Shown here piece by piece: positions 26,586 through 34,830 of a stretch of DNA of 64,000 nt. Where the stretch lies: NCBI GenBank assembly GCA_047632755.1, contig JBLIDT010000015.1, forward strand, positions 1 through 64,000, written 5' to 3'. The first letter of the stretch is position 1; every line of letters begins with the position of its first letter. A program made the position numbers and the translations under genes. Below the pieces are notes generated by a model. The model saw only the letters and a program-made list of their open reading frames with translations, did not search any database and had not been told where the DNA came from. This DNA comes from JAKVAV01 sp047632755. GTDB taxonomy: Bacteria > Bacteroidota > Bacteroidia > Flavobacteriales_D > Cryomorphaceae.

Positions 26586-28437
26586 TAGAAAGTTTCTTTA
26601 TACTATGGTGCCCCTGCGAATCCGATATTTGCAGAAGATAAATTCCCGGTATAAGTCTCGAAACATCAAGACTATTCGTTATCCGATCTTGATCAATCAA
26701 TCTTCCGCTTAAATCGAAAATTGACACATTCAAACTGTTTTGTATTTCTGCTTCCACGACAAGCATCTGACTGGCTGGGTTTGGATAAATGCGCAAACTA
26801 GGAATAGCGATAGAATTGCTCGTTGAAGCCACTATATCTTCATATCCCTCTGTGGTAAACATAGGGTGGATCATCGCAGAGGCCGCAGCTGCCGCATTGG
26901 TGAGTTCCCATCCATTTCCGTCATCAAAGAAAAGGTTGCCCTCGTTCCCTATAGTGTTTAGGTCAAGCCCAACGCGAAGCCCTGATGATTGAGAAGACTG
27001 CTGATAGCCGACAAAAAAAGTTCCCGAAGGAATAAAAACAGGCTCTTCAAATTGATAAATAATCACCTCTTGATACTCGTTCTGACCGTAAACAAATTCT
27101 TGCTGGGCTGAAGCTAATTCTGTTCCTGGAACGCCTGCATTGTCTACCCAAATCTTAATTGTAAAAGGGGTGTTCTCATAATTCACACCAATTGGCATAG
27201 TGTAGATCCGAAGAGCCCAAATCGAATCAGACTTAAAGTTTGTGTACTTAATAGCCAATCTTGATCCGTTTCCAGCCACAGCATATCCCGCCTCGGCAGA
27301 ACCATCATCGTATGAGTAGTGCGTGTAAAATGATTGCTTGAATCGAAATGAATTATTGCTCCCTGTAGGGCCAAAATCGGCGGTGCCCAAATCTATACTC
27401 ACATCAAAAATCAGTTCTTCATCAGCCAATGATGTGTCATAACTATACTGACTTCCATCCTCATCGAGCGAATGCGTGTACTCAGCAGTGCTCTGTGCAG
27501 CAATCGGTGGCTCATTGAAATTTTGCAATATGTCCGTAATGGATCCTTCGTGGGAAACCACGATTTCATTCCCTTCCAAAGTCCTAGGTCCATCGTTGAG
27601 GTTCCTGAAAAGGACTTGAATATCCTCCAGCATTCTATCTGCGGGATTCTCCTCATAATGCGAAAGAGGCATGGCCGAATAGTCCTGAAGGAAAGAAATG
27701 GGTCCATTCACAAAAGCAACATCGTTTACAATAGGATCATTGTTGATGCTGTTCTGGTCGAGCCATACATAATCCACATTCCAAACGCTGTACAAGCCTT
27801 GAAGAAATGCTATGTTTCTAAAACGAAACTGAAAGCCCTCCTTGAGGTAGCGCGTATTGGTAATGGGAATATAGACGAACGTAAATCCATCTGTATTTGA
27901 TAGATCCAAGGTGGACCAAACCCAATACCATTCATCCAATTCAGGTGCATAGAACTCCAATATCAATGAGTCGTTGGAGGAATTGGGAGGGAAAAACGAA
28001 ATTCCTTTCGGTTGGTAATAGAAACTGAGTCCGATACCATCATCGATGCCATAATCCAGATCAATGGGGCAAGTAGTTAGTGTATCAGCAGGGCCTGATC
28101 CTGAATCAAAAGAATAGGGATATCCAACCTCATCGGTACCATCGAAACTCACCACACCAACAGTTGGAGCGTTGAGAGGTAAGCCGTTGTTCAAAGTCGC
28201 ATAGCGCTCCTCCCAAAGGATGGGGTTCCCCTCCTCGTTGCCGGGAAAGTAATCGGCACTAAAATCGTCTACAAAAGGAAGCTCGATTAAAGCGTCATCC
28301 TTTGCTTCATACTTAGTGGTCCTCTTTTTAGCTACTGCCTTTTCAGTAATGATAGTGGCAGGATAGATCATTTCTTGCGCTACCATTTGGAAAGGCAGGA
28401 ATATGGCGAGGAGATAAAATAACTTACTAAATTTCAT
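26575..28437 (-). CDS. Secreted protein with type A T9SS sorting domain
   Basis: 620 residues from ATG at 28437; the frame to 28470 adds 11 residues before the signal peptide MKFSKLFYLLAIFLPFQMVAQ. The body has FVDDFSADYFPGN, VGVVSFDGTDEVGYPYSFDS and repeated aromatic beta strands. The end is a type A sorting domain: LRIYPNPASQMLVVEAE, VSIFDLSGRLID and IPGIYLLQISDSQG, ending KKLSIER. It should be exported by the T9SS and cut by PorU. It overlaps the PASTA gene by 11 bases upstream and rluD by 11 bases downstream. The cargo function is unknown. Confidence 0.9.
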   Translation of the reverse strand: MKFSKLFYLLAIFLPFQMVAQEMIYPATIITEKAVAKKRTTKYEAKDDALIELPFVDDFSADYFPGNEEGNPILWEERYATLNNGLPLNAPTVGVVSFDGTDEVGYPYSFDSGSGPADTLTTCPIDLDYGIDDGIGLSFYYQPKGISFFPPNSSNDSLILEFYAPELDEWYWVWSTLDLSNTDGFTFVYIPITNTRYLKEGFQFRFRNIAFLQGLYSVWNVDYVWLDQNSINNDPIVNDVAFVNGPISFLQDYSAMPLSHYEENPADRMLEDIQVLFRNLNDGPRTLEGNEIVVSHEGSITDILQNFNEPPIAAQSTAEYTHSLDEDGSQYSYDTSLADEELIFDVSIDLGTADFGPTGSNNSFRFKQSFYTHYSYDDGSAEAGYAVAGNGSRLAIKYTNFKSDSIWALRIYTMPIGVNYENTPFTIKIWVDNAGVPGTELASAQQEFVYGQNEYQEVIIYQFEEPVFIPSGTFFVGYQQSSQSSGLRVGLDLNTIGNEGNLFFDDGNGWELTNAAAAASAMIHPMFTTEGYEDIVASTSNSIAIPSLRIYPNPASQMLVVEAEIQNSLNVSIFDLSGRLIDQDRITNSLDVSRLIPGIYLLQISDSQGHHSIKKLSIER

Positions 28438-29248
28438 CGGGAATCGTGTCTGTGTCCGTTTTATAGTCATTCACCATAGAGGTGTCAGTAGTCAGATAAA
28501 GATCAATAAAAGTCCCAAGGTTGATCATTTCATTTCTTTGCGGTCTTTGATTCACAACAAAAGCTCCAGAGGTATCATCGGCCGCTTCACATCCTGCGCA
28601 TGACAATACACTACCTACGTTCAAAGATGAAGAGATAATCAATGAGCAAGCCTCAGCATATGTGAGACCAAGTAGATCAGGCGATGTGGTTGGCACATCA
28701 GATGTTTGTCCAAGAATCAGGCTCACACCTTCGCCTTTTCGAAGTTTATCTCCTGGTTCAACTTTCTTACCCTTGTACTCCAAGCCTACTACACAATCTG
28801 TGCAAGATTCATCAGGCCTATATTTAAGCGAGAATAGTTCCAACCCCGTTATTTCCAAAATAGGCACAGCAATTCTTTTTGATTTACCAATCAAATCGGG
28901 AGCTTCGACCATCTCGGGCAAAACACTGTTTATGGTCAAATAAATCGTTCTTCCTTTTTTGACTTGCTTTCCAGACTTAGGATTTTGCGAAACTACGGCT
29001 CCTCTCTGATACTCGTCAGTGTAGATGCTATCGGTAATCTCGTAGGTCATATCAGTATTGGCCAAGAGGCTCTCGATGTCTACTATTGGTCTCCCTTTTA
29101 GTTCTGGCACGGCCAATGACTGGCCATGCATAGTATACATTCCAAGCCACTGCATAGTCAAAAAGACCACCAAGCCTATAAATACAGTGATTAGAAGGAC
29201 ATTCATCCAAACCCTTCCACTGCTGATGAATCTAATAATTCCTTTCAT
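28427..29248 (-). CDS. PASTA-domain membrane protein
   Basis: 273 residues. One membrane helix (about 14-36), then three PASTA modules: VPELKGRPIVDIESLL to SVLPEMVEAPDLIGKSKR and SPDLLGLTYAEAC, with Q-x-P turns (SQNPKSGKQVKKG, NQRPQRNEMI). The domain faces the periplasm and in other bacteria binds peptidoglycan or beta-lactams; here there is no kinase domain. The divergent neighbour is ddl, the D-Ala-D-Ala ligase, a pairing that fits a cell-wall role. The C-terminus is acidic (DYKTDTDTIPDEI). Confidence 0.88.
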   Translation of the reverse strand: MKGIIRFISSGRVWMNVLLITVFIGLVVFLTMQWLGMYTMHGQSLAVPELKGRPIVDIESLLANTDMTYEITDSIYTDEYQRGAVVSQNPKSGKQVKKGRTIYLTINSVLPEMVEAPDLIGKSKRIAVPILEITGLELFSLKYRPDESCTDCVVGLEYKGKKVEPGDKLRKGEGVSLILGQTSDVPTTSPDLLGLTYAEACSLIISSSLNVGSVLSCAGCEAADDTSGAFVVNQRPQRNEMINLGTFIDLYLTTDTSMVNDYKTDTDTIPDEI

Positions 29249-29266
29249 TCAGAATACAATTGCCAG

Positions 29267-29274
29267 CAAAGATA
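29267..29274 (-). promoter_or_regulatory. -7 promoter element of the PASTA-cargo-rluD operon
   Basis: TATCTTTG on the minus strand, 18 bases before the ATG at 29248. Matches TAnnTTTG. Confidence 0.5.
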
Positions 29275-29412
29275 GCAAGAACCTACTGGGAATAAACGTT
29301 CATAGGACAGTCCTATTACATCTAAGATTGGGTTATGAGAAAAAACATGTTCAAACTTTCAGGAAAATTTAAAGTGCAAAAAGAATAGGGATTATAACTT
29401 CACGGTATCGTT

Positions 29413-30390
29413 ATGAAAAAAAGAATTGGAATCGTTTGCGGCGGCCACTCTGGAGAGGCAGCCGTTTCCATGAGATCAGCAGAAATGCTTCTCGACAATA
29501 TTAATCGAGAGAAGTACGAGCCGTTTCAAATGGTTATCGAAAAATCGAATTGGTACACCCTTCTCGGGAATGAGAAAAAGACAATCGACACCAAAGATTT
29601 TTCTTTCGAATTCAATGGCGAGCGTATCCGTCCCGAAATATGCCTGGTAATTATTCACGGCACTCCTGGTGAGGACGGTCTCCTTCAAGGATATTTCGAC
29701 ATGATCGATATGCCCTATACTACAGGAAGTGTGCTCAATCTCGCATTGACATTCAATAAGCGCTACACCAATGATGTGCTCAAAGAGCGCGGGTTTCATA
29801 CAGCCAAGGGTCTGCTGGTTCATTCTCCTGAAAAATTTGACCAAGACGAGGTTTTGAGTAAACTCAAATTACCCGTTTTCGTTAAGCCAAATCAAGGAGG
29901 CTCAAGTTTGGGGATCTCAAAAGTCAACAAGGTCGAGGATCTACAAGCGGCAGTGGAGATGGCATACCGTGAAAACTCTGCGATTTTGATTGAAGAATTT
30001 CTAGACGGGCGAGAATTCACATGCGGCGTAGTGTGCGGAAAAGATGAATTCAAAGCCCTAGCCGTAACTGAAATTGCCACGGAAAGAGAGTTTTTTGATT
30101 ACAAAGCCAAATACGAGCTCGATCAAACCCGAGAAATCACACCCGCCGAACTACCCGAAGAGCTCTATAAAAAGTGTCAGTCAACTTCTGTTGCCATCGC
30201 AAAGTCTTTCGAATGCAATGGGGTGGTAAGGATTGATTACAAATTGGTCGATGATGTGTTTCACGTCATAGAGATAAACACCGTGCCAGGCATGTCCATG
30301 GCCAGCTTGGTGCCAAAGCAGGCCGCTGCCGTTGGCATTAGTAAAACCGAGCTCATTGATCTGATGATCGAATCAGCAAGGCCTCAATAG
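29413..30390 (+). CDS. ddl: D-alanine--D-alanine ligase
   Basis: 325 residues. ATP-grasp enzyme: IGIVCGGHSGEAAVS at the start, GTPGEDGLLQGYFDM, TFNKRYTNDVLKERG, the ATP-binding PVFVKPNQGGSSLGISKV, EEFLDGREFTCGVV, and the metal site VIEINTVPGMS. It makes the D-Ala-D-Ala dipeptide for peptidoglycan in the cytoplasm. Its last 7 bases overlap the convergent rdgB gene. Confidence 0.95.
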   Translation: MKKRIGIVCGGHSGEAAVSMRSAEMLLDNINREKYEPFQMVIEKSNWYTLLGNEKKTIDTKDFSFEFNGERIRPEICLVIIHGTPGEDGLLQGYFDMIDMPYTTGSVLNLALTFNKRYTNDVLKERGFHTAKGLLVHSPEKFDQDEVLSKLKLPVFVKPNQGGSSLGISKVNKVEDLQAAVEMAYRENSAILIEEFLDGREFTCGVVCGKDEFKALAVTEIATEREFFDYKAKYELDQTREITPAELPEELYKKCQSTSVAIAKSFECNGVVRIDYKLVDDVFHVIEINTVPGMSMASLVPKQAAAVGISKTELIDLMIESARPQ

Positions 30391-30959
30391 GTCTCTTTGA
30401 GGTAATCCGTAAATTTTTTGAGCGCCCTTACGCGGTGATTTTTTTGCTTCTTCTCCTCCATGTTCATCTCGGCAAAAGTTCTTGTTTCGCCTTCAGGCAC
30501 AAATACTGGATCGTAACCAAATCCTTCCTTTCCACTTTTTGCTTCAGCGATATGGCCTTGAATTTCTCCTGAAAATAGCTTTTTATCCATATCGGTAATA
30601 AAGGCAATCACTGTTCTAAAAGCGGCAGAGCGGTCTTCGTGAAACCGCGTCTCGCTGAGTAGCTTCTGCATATTCGCATCGGCATCTCTGCTGCCTGAAT
30701 AATGGGCTGTATCCACACCTGGCAATCCATTGAGGCAGGCTACTTCCAAACCAGTGTCATCTGCAAAAACGGGTACTTTATAACGATCGAAGATGAAAGT
30801 AGCCTTCTGCAAGGCGTTTGCTTCAAGGGTTCTGCCCGTTTCGGGAATCTCGCCCTCGAAGCCAATGTCTTTCAAAGAAACCAAGTCAAAATCATCACCA
30901 AGGGCGTTTTGAATCTCAGCTAGTTTGTTTGGATTGTTCGTTGCGAAAATGATTTTCAT
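30384..30959 (-). CDS. rdgB: Non-canonical purine NTP pyrophosphatase (RdgB/HAM1)
   Basis: 191 residues. IIFATNNPNKLAEIQ at the N-terminus, VFADDTGLEVACLNGLPGVDTAHY (active-site Asp in ADDTGL), and GFGYDPVFVPEG near the end. It removes dITP and XTP from the nucleotide pool. The start overlaps the end of the acyltransferase gene by 44 bases, so the two are coupled on the minus strand. Confidence 0.95.
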   Translation of the reverse strand: MKIIFATNNPNKLAEIQNALGDDFDLVSLKDIGFEGEIPETGRTLEANALQKATFIFDRYKVPVFADDTGLEVACLNGLPGVDTAHYSGSRDADANMQKLLSETRFHEDRSAAFRTVIAFITDMDKKLFSGEIQGHIAEAKSGKEGFGYDPVFVPEGETRTFAEMNMEEKKQKNHRVRALKKFTDYLKETY

Positions 30960-32265
30960 GGGAGTCGATATTTTCGAGAACTTCTTCCTCGATTCGGTTC
31001 AGATACTTATACAAATCCTTATTCTTCCAGCGGATTAAATTCATTCGCCAAAAGGTAAGGCAATAGCGGTATGGCAATCGAAGTTCGCGGATAATAAATA
31101 CGCTCAGTGGAAAAAACAACAAAACCAAAGGTATTACCAGAAGTGGGTTGCCATAAAAAATGCCGAATACAATTGAAAAAATGAAACTAAACAAGGGGAA
31201 CAAAACCAGCATGCCCACCAGCTTAATTGAACTATAAAATTGCCGGTCTTTCACGTACTTTCCTATCAGAGCTTTTACCATAAAATAAGAAGGCGCATGT
31301 AAAACCCAAGAGATTAAAAAGAGAGGAAGAAAGATCAACAAAAAGAGGTTTTGAATGACCCAATACCCCGAATCCCTTTTATTGATATAAAAAAACGGAG
31401 CACGCAGTTTACGCTTTTCCATTTCGGCGTCGTAGATGAAAATACGCCGAAAGTAAGTGTTGGCAGAATCCATCTGCTGAAGGGCTTTTTCCCTGGATTT
31501 GTAAAAGGGGTTCCCTGATCTGCGGCGGCTGAAGCTACCCGAAGCATCGGCATAAAAGGGAAGGATACGCTCCAGCTCTACATTAAACGCTTTCATCGCA
31601 TTTTCATCCTCAATGTGGATGATCTCTTCTGCCAATTCTTCAAACACCTTCTCCCGTAGGGAATTCATTGCTCGTGCCTTATTCTCTGCAATCTGAACCC
31701 GGTAGTCTTGCACCGAAATCGGCTTGCCATAACTCATCAAAACTCTGGACTGAGAATCGCTATAGTTGCTGTAGTTCAACCCAAGGGGAACGACTTTAAT
31801 ATCCAAGTCCTCGTAACCTTCCAAAGCGCCAAAAAGTATTCGCGTAAAGCCTTTACTCAACGGTCTCAATTTGCGGACACCTTTGTGCGTGGCTTCGGGA
31901 AAAAGCAATAAAACTTCACCTCGCCGAAGAATTTCATGACACTGCCGAAAGGTTTCCTCGTTCTTGGCCAAGTTCTGAATACCGTCTCGCTGACGGTAAA
32001 TAGGCATCATTTGGATGGAGCTAAAAAACCTCCTCGCCAAGTTGGACTTGAACACATCGGCTCTAACCAAAAAATGAATGCGCCGCGGAAAAAGTGTTGC
32101 CGGAAGAAGTGCATCGATAAATGCATTTTGGTGGTTGGGCGCCAAAAGCACAGGCCCATTCTTAGGAATGTTTTCAAGACCCTGGATTTCAATTCTCCTG
32201 TAAAACAGCTTAATGGCAAGTTTCACAATAAATTGCAAGAGGAAATAATATATCTGGTGAATCAT
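30916..32265 (-). CDS. PlsC-type 1-acylglycerol-3-phosphate acyltransferase
   Basis: 449 residues. The acyltransferase motifs are NHQNAFIDALL (H-x4-D, about 42-47) and LLFPEATHKGVRKLRPLSKG. After the catalytic domain (about 1-250) follow two to four hydrophobic helices (about 295-395) and a charged tail, so it is longer than plain PlsC (about 240). It probably transfers acyl chains to lysophosphatidate or a related lipid at the inner membrane. It overlaps pheT by 4 bases (ATGA) and rdgB by 44 bases. Confidence 0.87.
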   Translation of the reverse strand: MIHQIYYFLLQFIVKLAIKLFYRRIEIQGLENIPKNGPVLLAPNHQNAFIDALLPATLFPRRIHFLVRADVFKSNLARRFFSSIQMMPIYRQRDGIQNLAKNEETFRQCHEILRRGEVLLLFPEATHKGVRKLRPLSKGFTRILFGALEGYEDLDIKVVPLGLNYSNYSDSQSRVLMSYGKPISVQDYRVQIAENKARAMNSLREKVFEELAEEIIHIEDENAMKAFNVELERILPFYADASGSFSRRRSGNPFYKSREKALQQMDSANTYFRRIFIYDAEMEKRKLRAPFFYINKRDSGYWVIQNLFLLIFLPLFLISWVLHAPSYFMVKALIGKYVKDRQFYSSIKLVGMLVLFPLFSFIFSIVFGIFYGNPLLVIPLVLLFFPLSVFIIRELRLPYRYCLTFWRMNLIRWKNKDLYKYLNRIEEEVLENIDSHENHFRNEQSKQTS

Positions 32266-34679
32266 CGCAGCTCTGCTCCCAAGGCCGACTCCAATTCATG
32301 TTGAATCTGCGCCATGGTCTGTTCAATTTTCTTGTCGGTTAACGTCTTTTTCTCATCCCTAAGTGTAAATGATACCGCGTAGCTTTTTTTGCCTTCCGGT
32401 AAATTCTTACCCTCGTAGACATCAAATAGGCTAACCGCTTTCAACATGTTTCCAGCTTTGGAAAAAGCCAACTTCTCAATCTCGGCGAACCTTACTTTTT
32501 TATCCAAAAGAAGAGACAAGTCGCGTCGTACCGTTGGAAATTTTGGTAAATCCACGACGGTTTTAGTGGCGTGTTTCATCTTGCGCAATGCAGCCGTCAA
32601 ATCAATTTCGGCAAAGAGAACGGGTTTCTTGATGCCGTATGTCTTCAATGCCTTCTGACTGACCACTCCCATTGTGGCAAAAGGCTTTTCGCCTTTTTTC
32701 ACTGCGGAGACATCCGTCAAAAAGGAGTGTGTTCCAGATTCAGTTTTTAATCCTTCGATTCCCATCATTTCGAATACACCATTCACCTCTCCCGAGAGAT
32801 CGGAGTATGAAAATGCCTCGCTCTGGTTGTTCCAGCTTTCGCGAAAGCGGTCACCCACCAATGCCAAGGATAGGGTTAACGTTTCTTTATAGCCGTTTTC
32901 CGCCTTTTGATAGGCTGTACCGATTTCGTAAAACATCAGCCGCTCTGCTTGGCGATTGAGGTTGTAGGATATCGCTTCCAATGAGCTTACGGCCAAAGTG
33001 GGCCGAAGTACATCCAGCTCCATACTCAAAGGATTGAGCATGGCCACTAAGTCCTTGGCCGCCTCTTCGCCTACTACTTTTACGATCTTGGCTGATTCGG
33101 TTAAACCGTTTGACATGATTTCCGAAAATCCTCTTGCCGAAAGGGCATCGGCCAAAGAGCGCATTACGTCGTTCTGTTCTGGCTTTTGCGGAATGCTCAC
33201 CGAAATGGACATTCTATCGGGCAATGCAATGGCGTTGTAGCCGTAAATGCGAAGCACCTCTTCTACCACGTCAGCCTCTCGCGTTACATCTACTCGGTAT
33301 GACGGGACTTTGAGGTTATAGGTCTCTCCCGATTTCTCTACTTGAAAATCGAGCGATGAGAGAATGTTCTCCAATTCTTCTGCCGAAATATTTGCTCCGC
33401 AGAGGTCGTTGATTCGCTTGAGGGTTATGCTTATTTCGCTCTGCTTCGGCAAGTCGGTCACCTCATCGATGATAGGCCCGCGAACCGTTCCACCTGCCAA
33501 TTCTTGAATAAGCTGCGCCGCTCTTTTGAGTGCGAATAATGTCATCTCGTGATCGACTCCTCGCTCGTATCGGAAAGAGGCATCGGTATTCAGGGCATGG
33601 CGCTTGGCCGTTTTCCGAACACGCGATGGATTGAACCACGCGCTTTCCAAAAATACGTTCTTGGTTTCTTCATTAACTCCTGATTCTAATCCTCCAAAAA
33701 CTCCAGCGATGCAAAGTCCTCCTTTGGCATCGCAGATCATCAGATCTTCAGCAGAGAGTATTCTTTCAGCCTCATCGAGGGTTTTGAATTTCGTTCCATC
33801 GGGAAGGGTTTTCACCAAGATGGTTTGCCCTTCAATCTTATCCGCATCGAAAGCATGCAATGGATGTCCCAATTCGTGAAGTACAAAATTGGTGGCATCT
33901 ACGACTGAGTTTATCGGTTGAAGACCGATAGCTCTCAATTTATTTTGCACCCAAGCTGGCGATGGACTTACAGAAACTCCCTCGATATAAAGTCCTGCAT
34001 AACGGCCACAACCGTCGGCATCTTCAATTTTTACTGTGATGGGGTTGCCGTCGGTGATATCAACTTTAACCTCGGGCAAGGTCGCTCTCACTTTTGACTT
34101 TAAGCTGAGGCGTGCAGCGAGATCTCTGGCTACGCCAAAATGCCCGAAGGCATCGGTGCGGTTTGGCGTTAAGCCAATTTCAAAAACGTGATCGTTCTCG
34201 ACTTCCAGCACATCGGCTGCAGCTTTGCCAATGGGCGTATCTTCGGGAAGCACCAGTATGCCATCGTGGCTTTCGCCAATACCGAGTTCGTCTTCGGCGC
34301 AAATCATTCCAAAACTTTCTTCTCCGCGAATCTTGGCCTTCTTGATTTTGAATGGCTTATCGGGCTCAGGCATCAATGTAGTTCCAACGGTCGCGACCAA
34401 GACTTTTTGGCCTTGAGCCACATTCGGTGCGCCACAAACAATGTTGAGTAACTCTCCCGTGCCCACATCTACTTTGGTCACCTTGAGCTTATCGGCGTTG
34501 GGGTGCTGAATCGCTTCTGTAATATGGCCAACCACCACACCTTTTAATCCACCAGGAACCGACTCGAAGGATTCGAGTTTCTCAATTTCTAAACCTGTAT
34601 CGGTTAGAATTTCAGAGACCTCCTCGGGACTTAAGTCAAAGTTGAGGTAGTTCTTCAGCCAATTATAAGAGACTTTCAT
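32262..34679 (-). CDS. pheT: Phenylalanine--tRNA ligase beta subunit
   Basis: 805 residues, full length. MKVSYNWLKNYLNFDLSPEE, an EMAP-type tRNA-binding domain (about 40-150), the B3/4 domain with FEIGLTPNRTDAFGHFGVARDLAA (about 167), B5 domain and a C-terminal FDX-ACB domain ending in SLFDVYEGKNLPEGKKSYA and SFTLRDEKKTLTD. It charges tRNA-Phe together with PheS, which is not in this window. First gene of the minus-strand group with the acyltransferase and rdgB. Confidence 0.96.
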   Translation of the reverse strand: MKVSYNWLKNYLNFDLSPEEVSEILTDTGLEIEKLESFESVPGGLKGVVVGHITEAIQHPNADKLKVTKVDVGTGELLNIVCGAPNVAQGQKVLVATVGTTLMPEPDKPFKIKKAKIRGEESFGMICAEDELGIGESHDGILVLPEDTPIGKAAADVLEVENDHVFEIGLTPNRTDAFGHFGVARDLAARLSLKSKVRATLPEVKVDITDGNPITVKIEDADGCGRYAGLYIEGVSVSPSPAWVQNKLRAIGLQPINSVVDATNFVLHELGHPLHAFDADKIEGQTILVKTLPDGTKFKTLDEAERILSAEDLMICDAKGGLCIAGVFGGLESGVNEETKNVFLESAWFNPSRVRKTAKRHALNTDASFRYERGVDHEMTLFALKRAAQLIQELAGGTVRGPIIDEVTDLPKQSEISITLKRINDLCGANISAEELENILSSLDFQVEKSGETYNLKVPSYRVDVTREADVVEEVLRIYGYNAIALPDRMSISVSIPQKPEQNDVMRSLADALSARGFSEIMSNGLTESAKIVKVVGEEAAKDLVAMLNPLSMELDVLRPTLAVSSLEAISYNLNRQAERLMFYEIGTAYQKAENGYKETLTLSLALVGDRFRESWNNQSEAFSYSDLSGEVNGVFEMMGIEGLKTESGTHSFLTDVSAVKKGEKPFATMGVVSQKALKTYGIKKPVLFAEIDLTAALRKMKHATKTVVDLPKFPTVRRDLSLLLDKKVRFAEIEKLAFSKAGNMLKAVSLFDVYEGKNLPEGKKSYAVSFTLRDEKKTLTDKKIEQTMAQIQHELESALGAELR

Positions 34680-34699
34680 TCAAGCAAGAGATTAACCGA

Positions 34700-34707
34700 C
34701 AAAACTA
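34700..34707 (-). promoter_or_regulatory. -7 promoter element of pheT
   Basis: TAGTTTTG on the minus strand, 20 bases before the pheT ATG. Matches TAnnTTTG. The 34680-34830 intergenic stretch holds nothing else recognised. Confidence 0.5.
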
Positions 34708-34830
34708 AAAATTAAAAAGGCTTATTAGAACTCTGTCTGCGTGGCGTTAAGAATATTTGCTAACTCTCGGAGAAAACGAAGGTGTCGAGAAAATGCATTG
34801 AACATTCTTCATTGTTAATTCCTAATTCAC

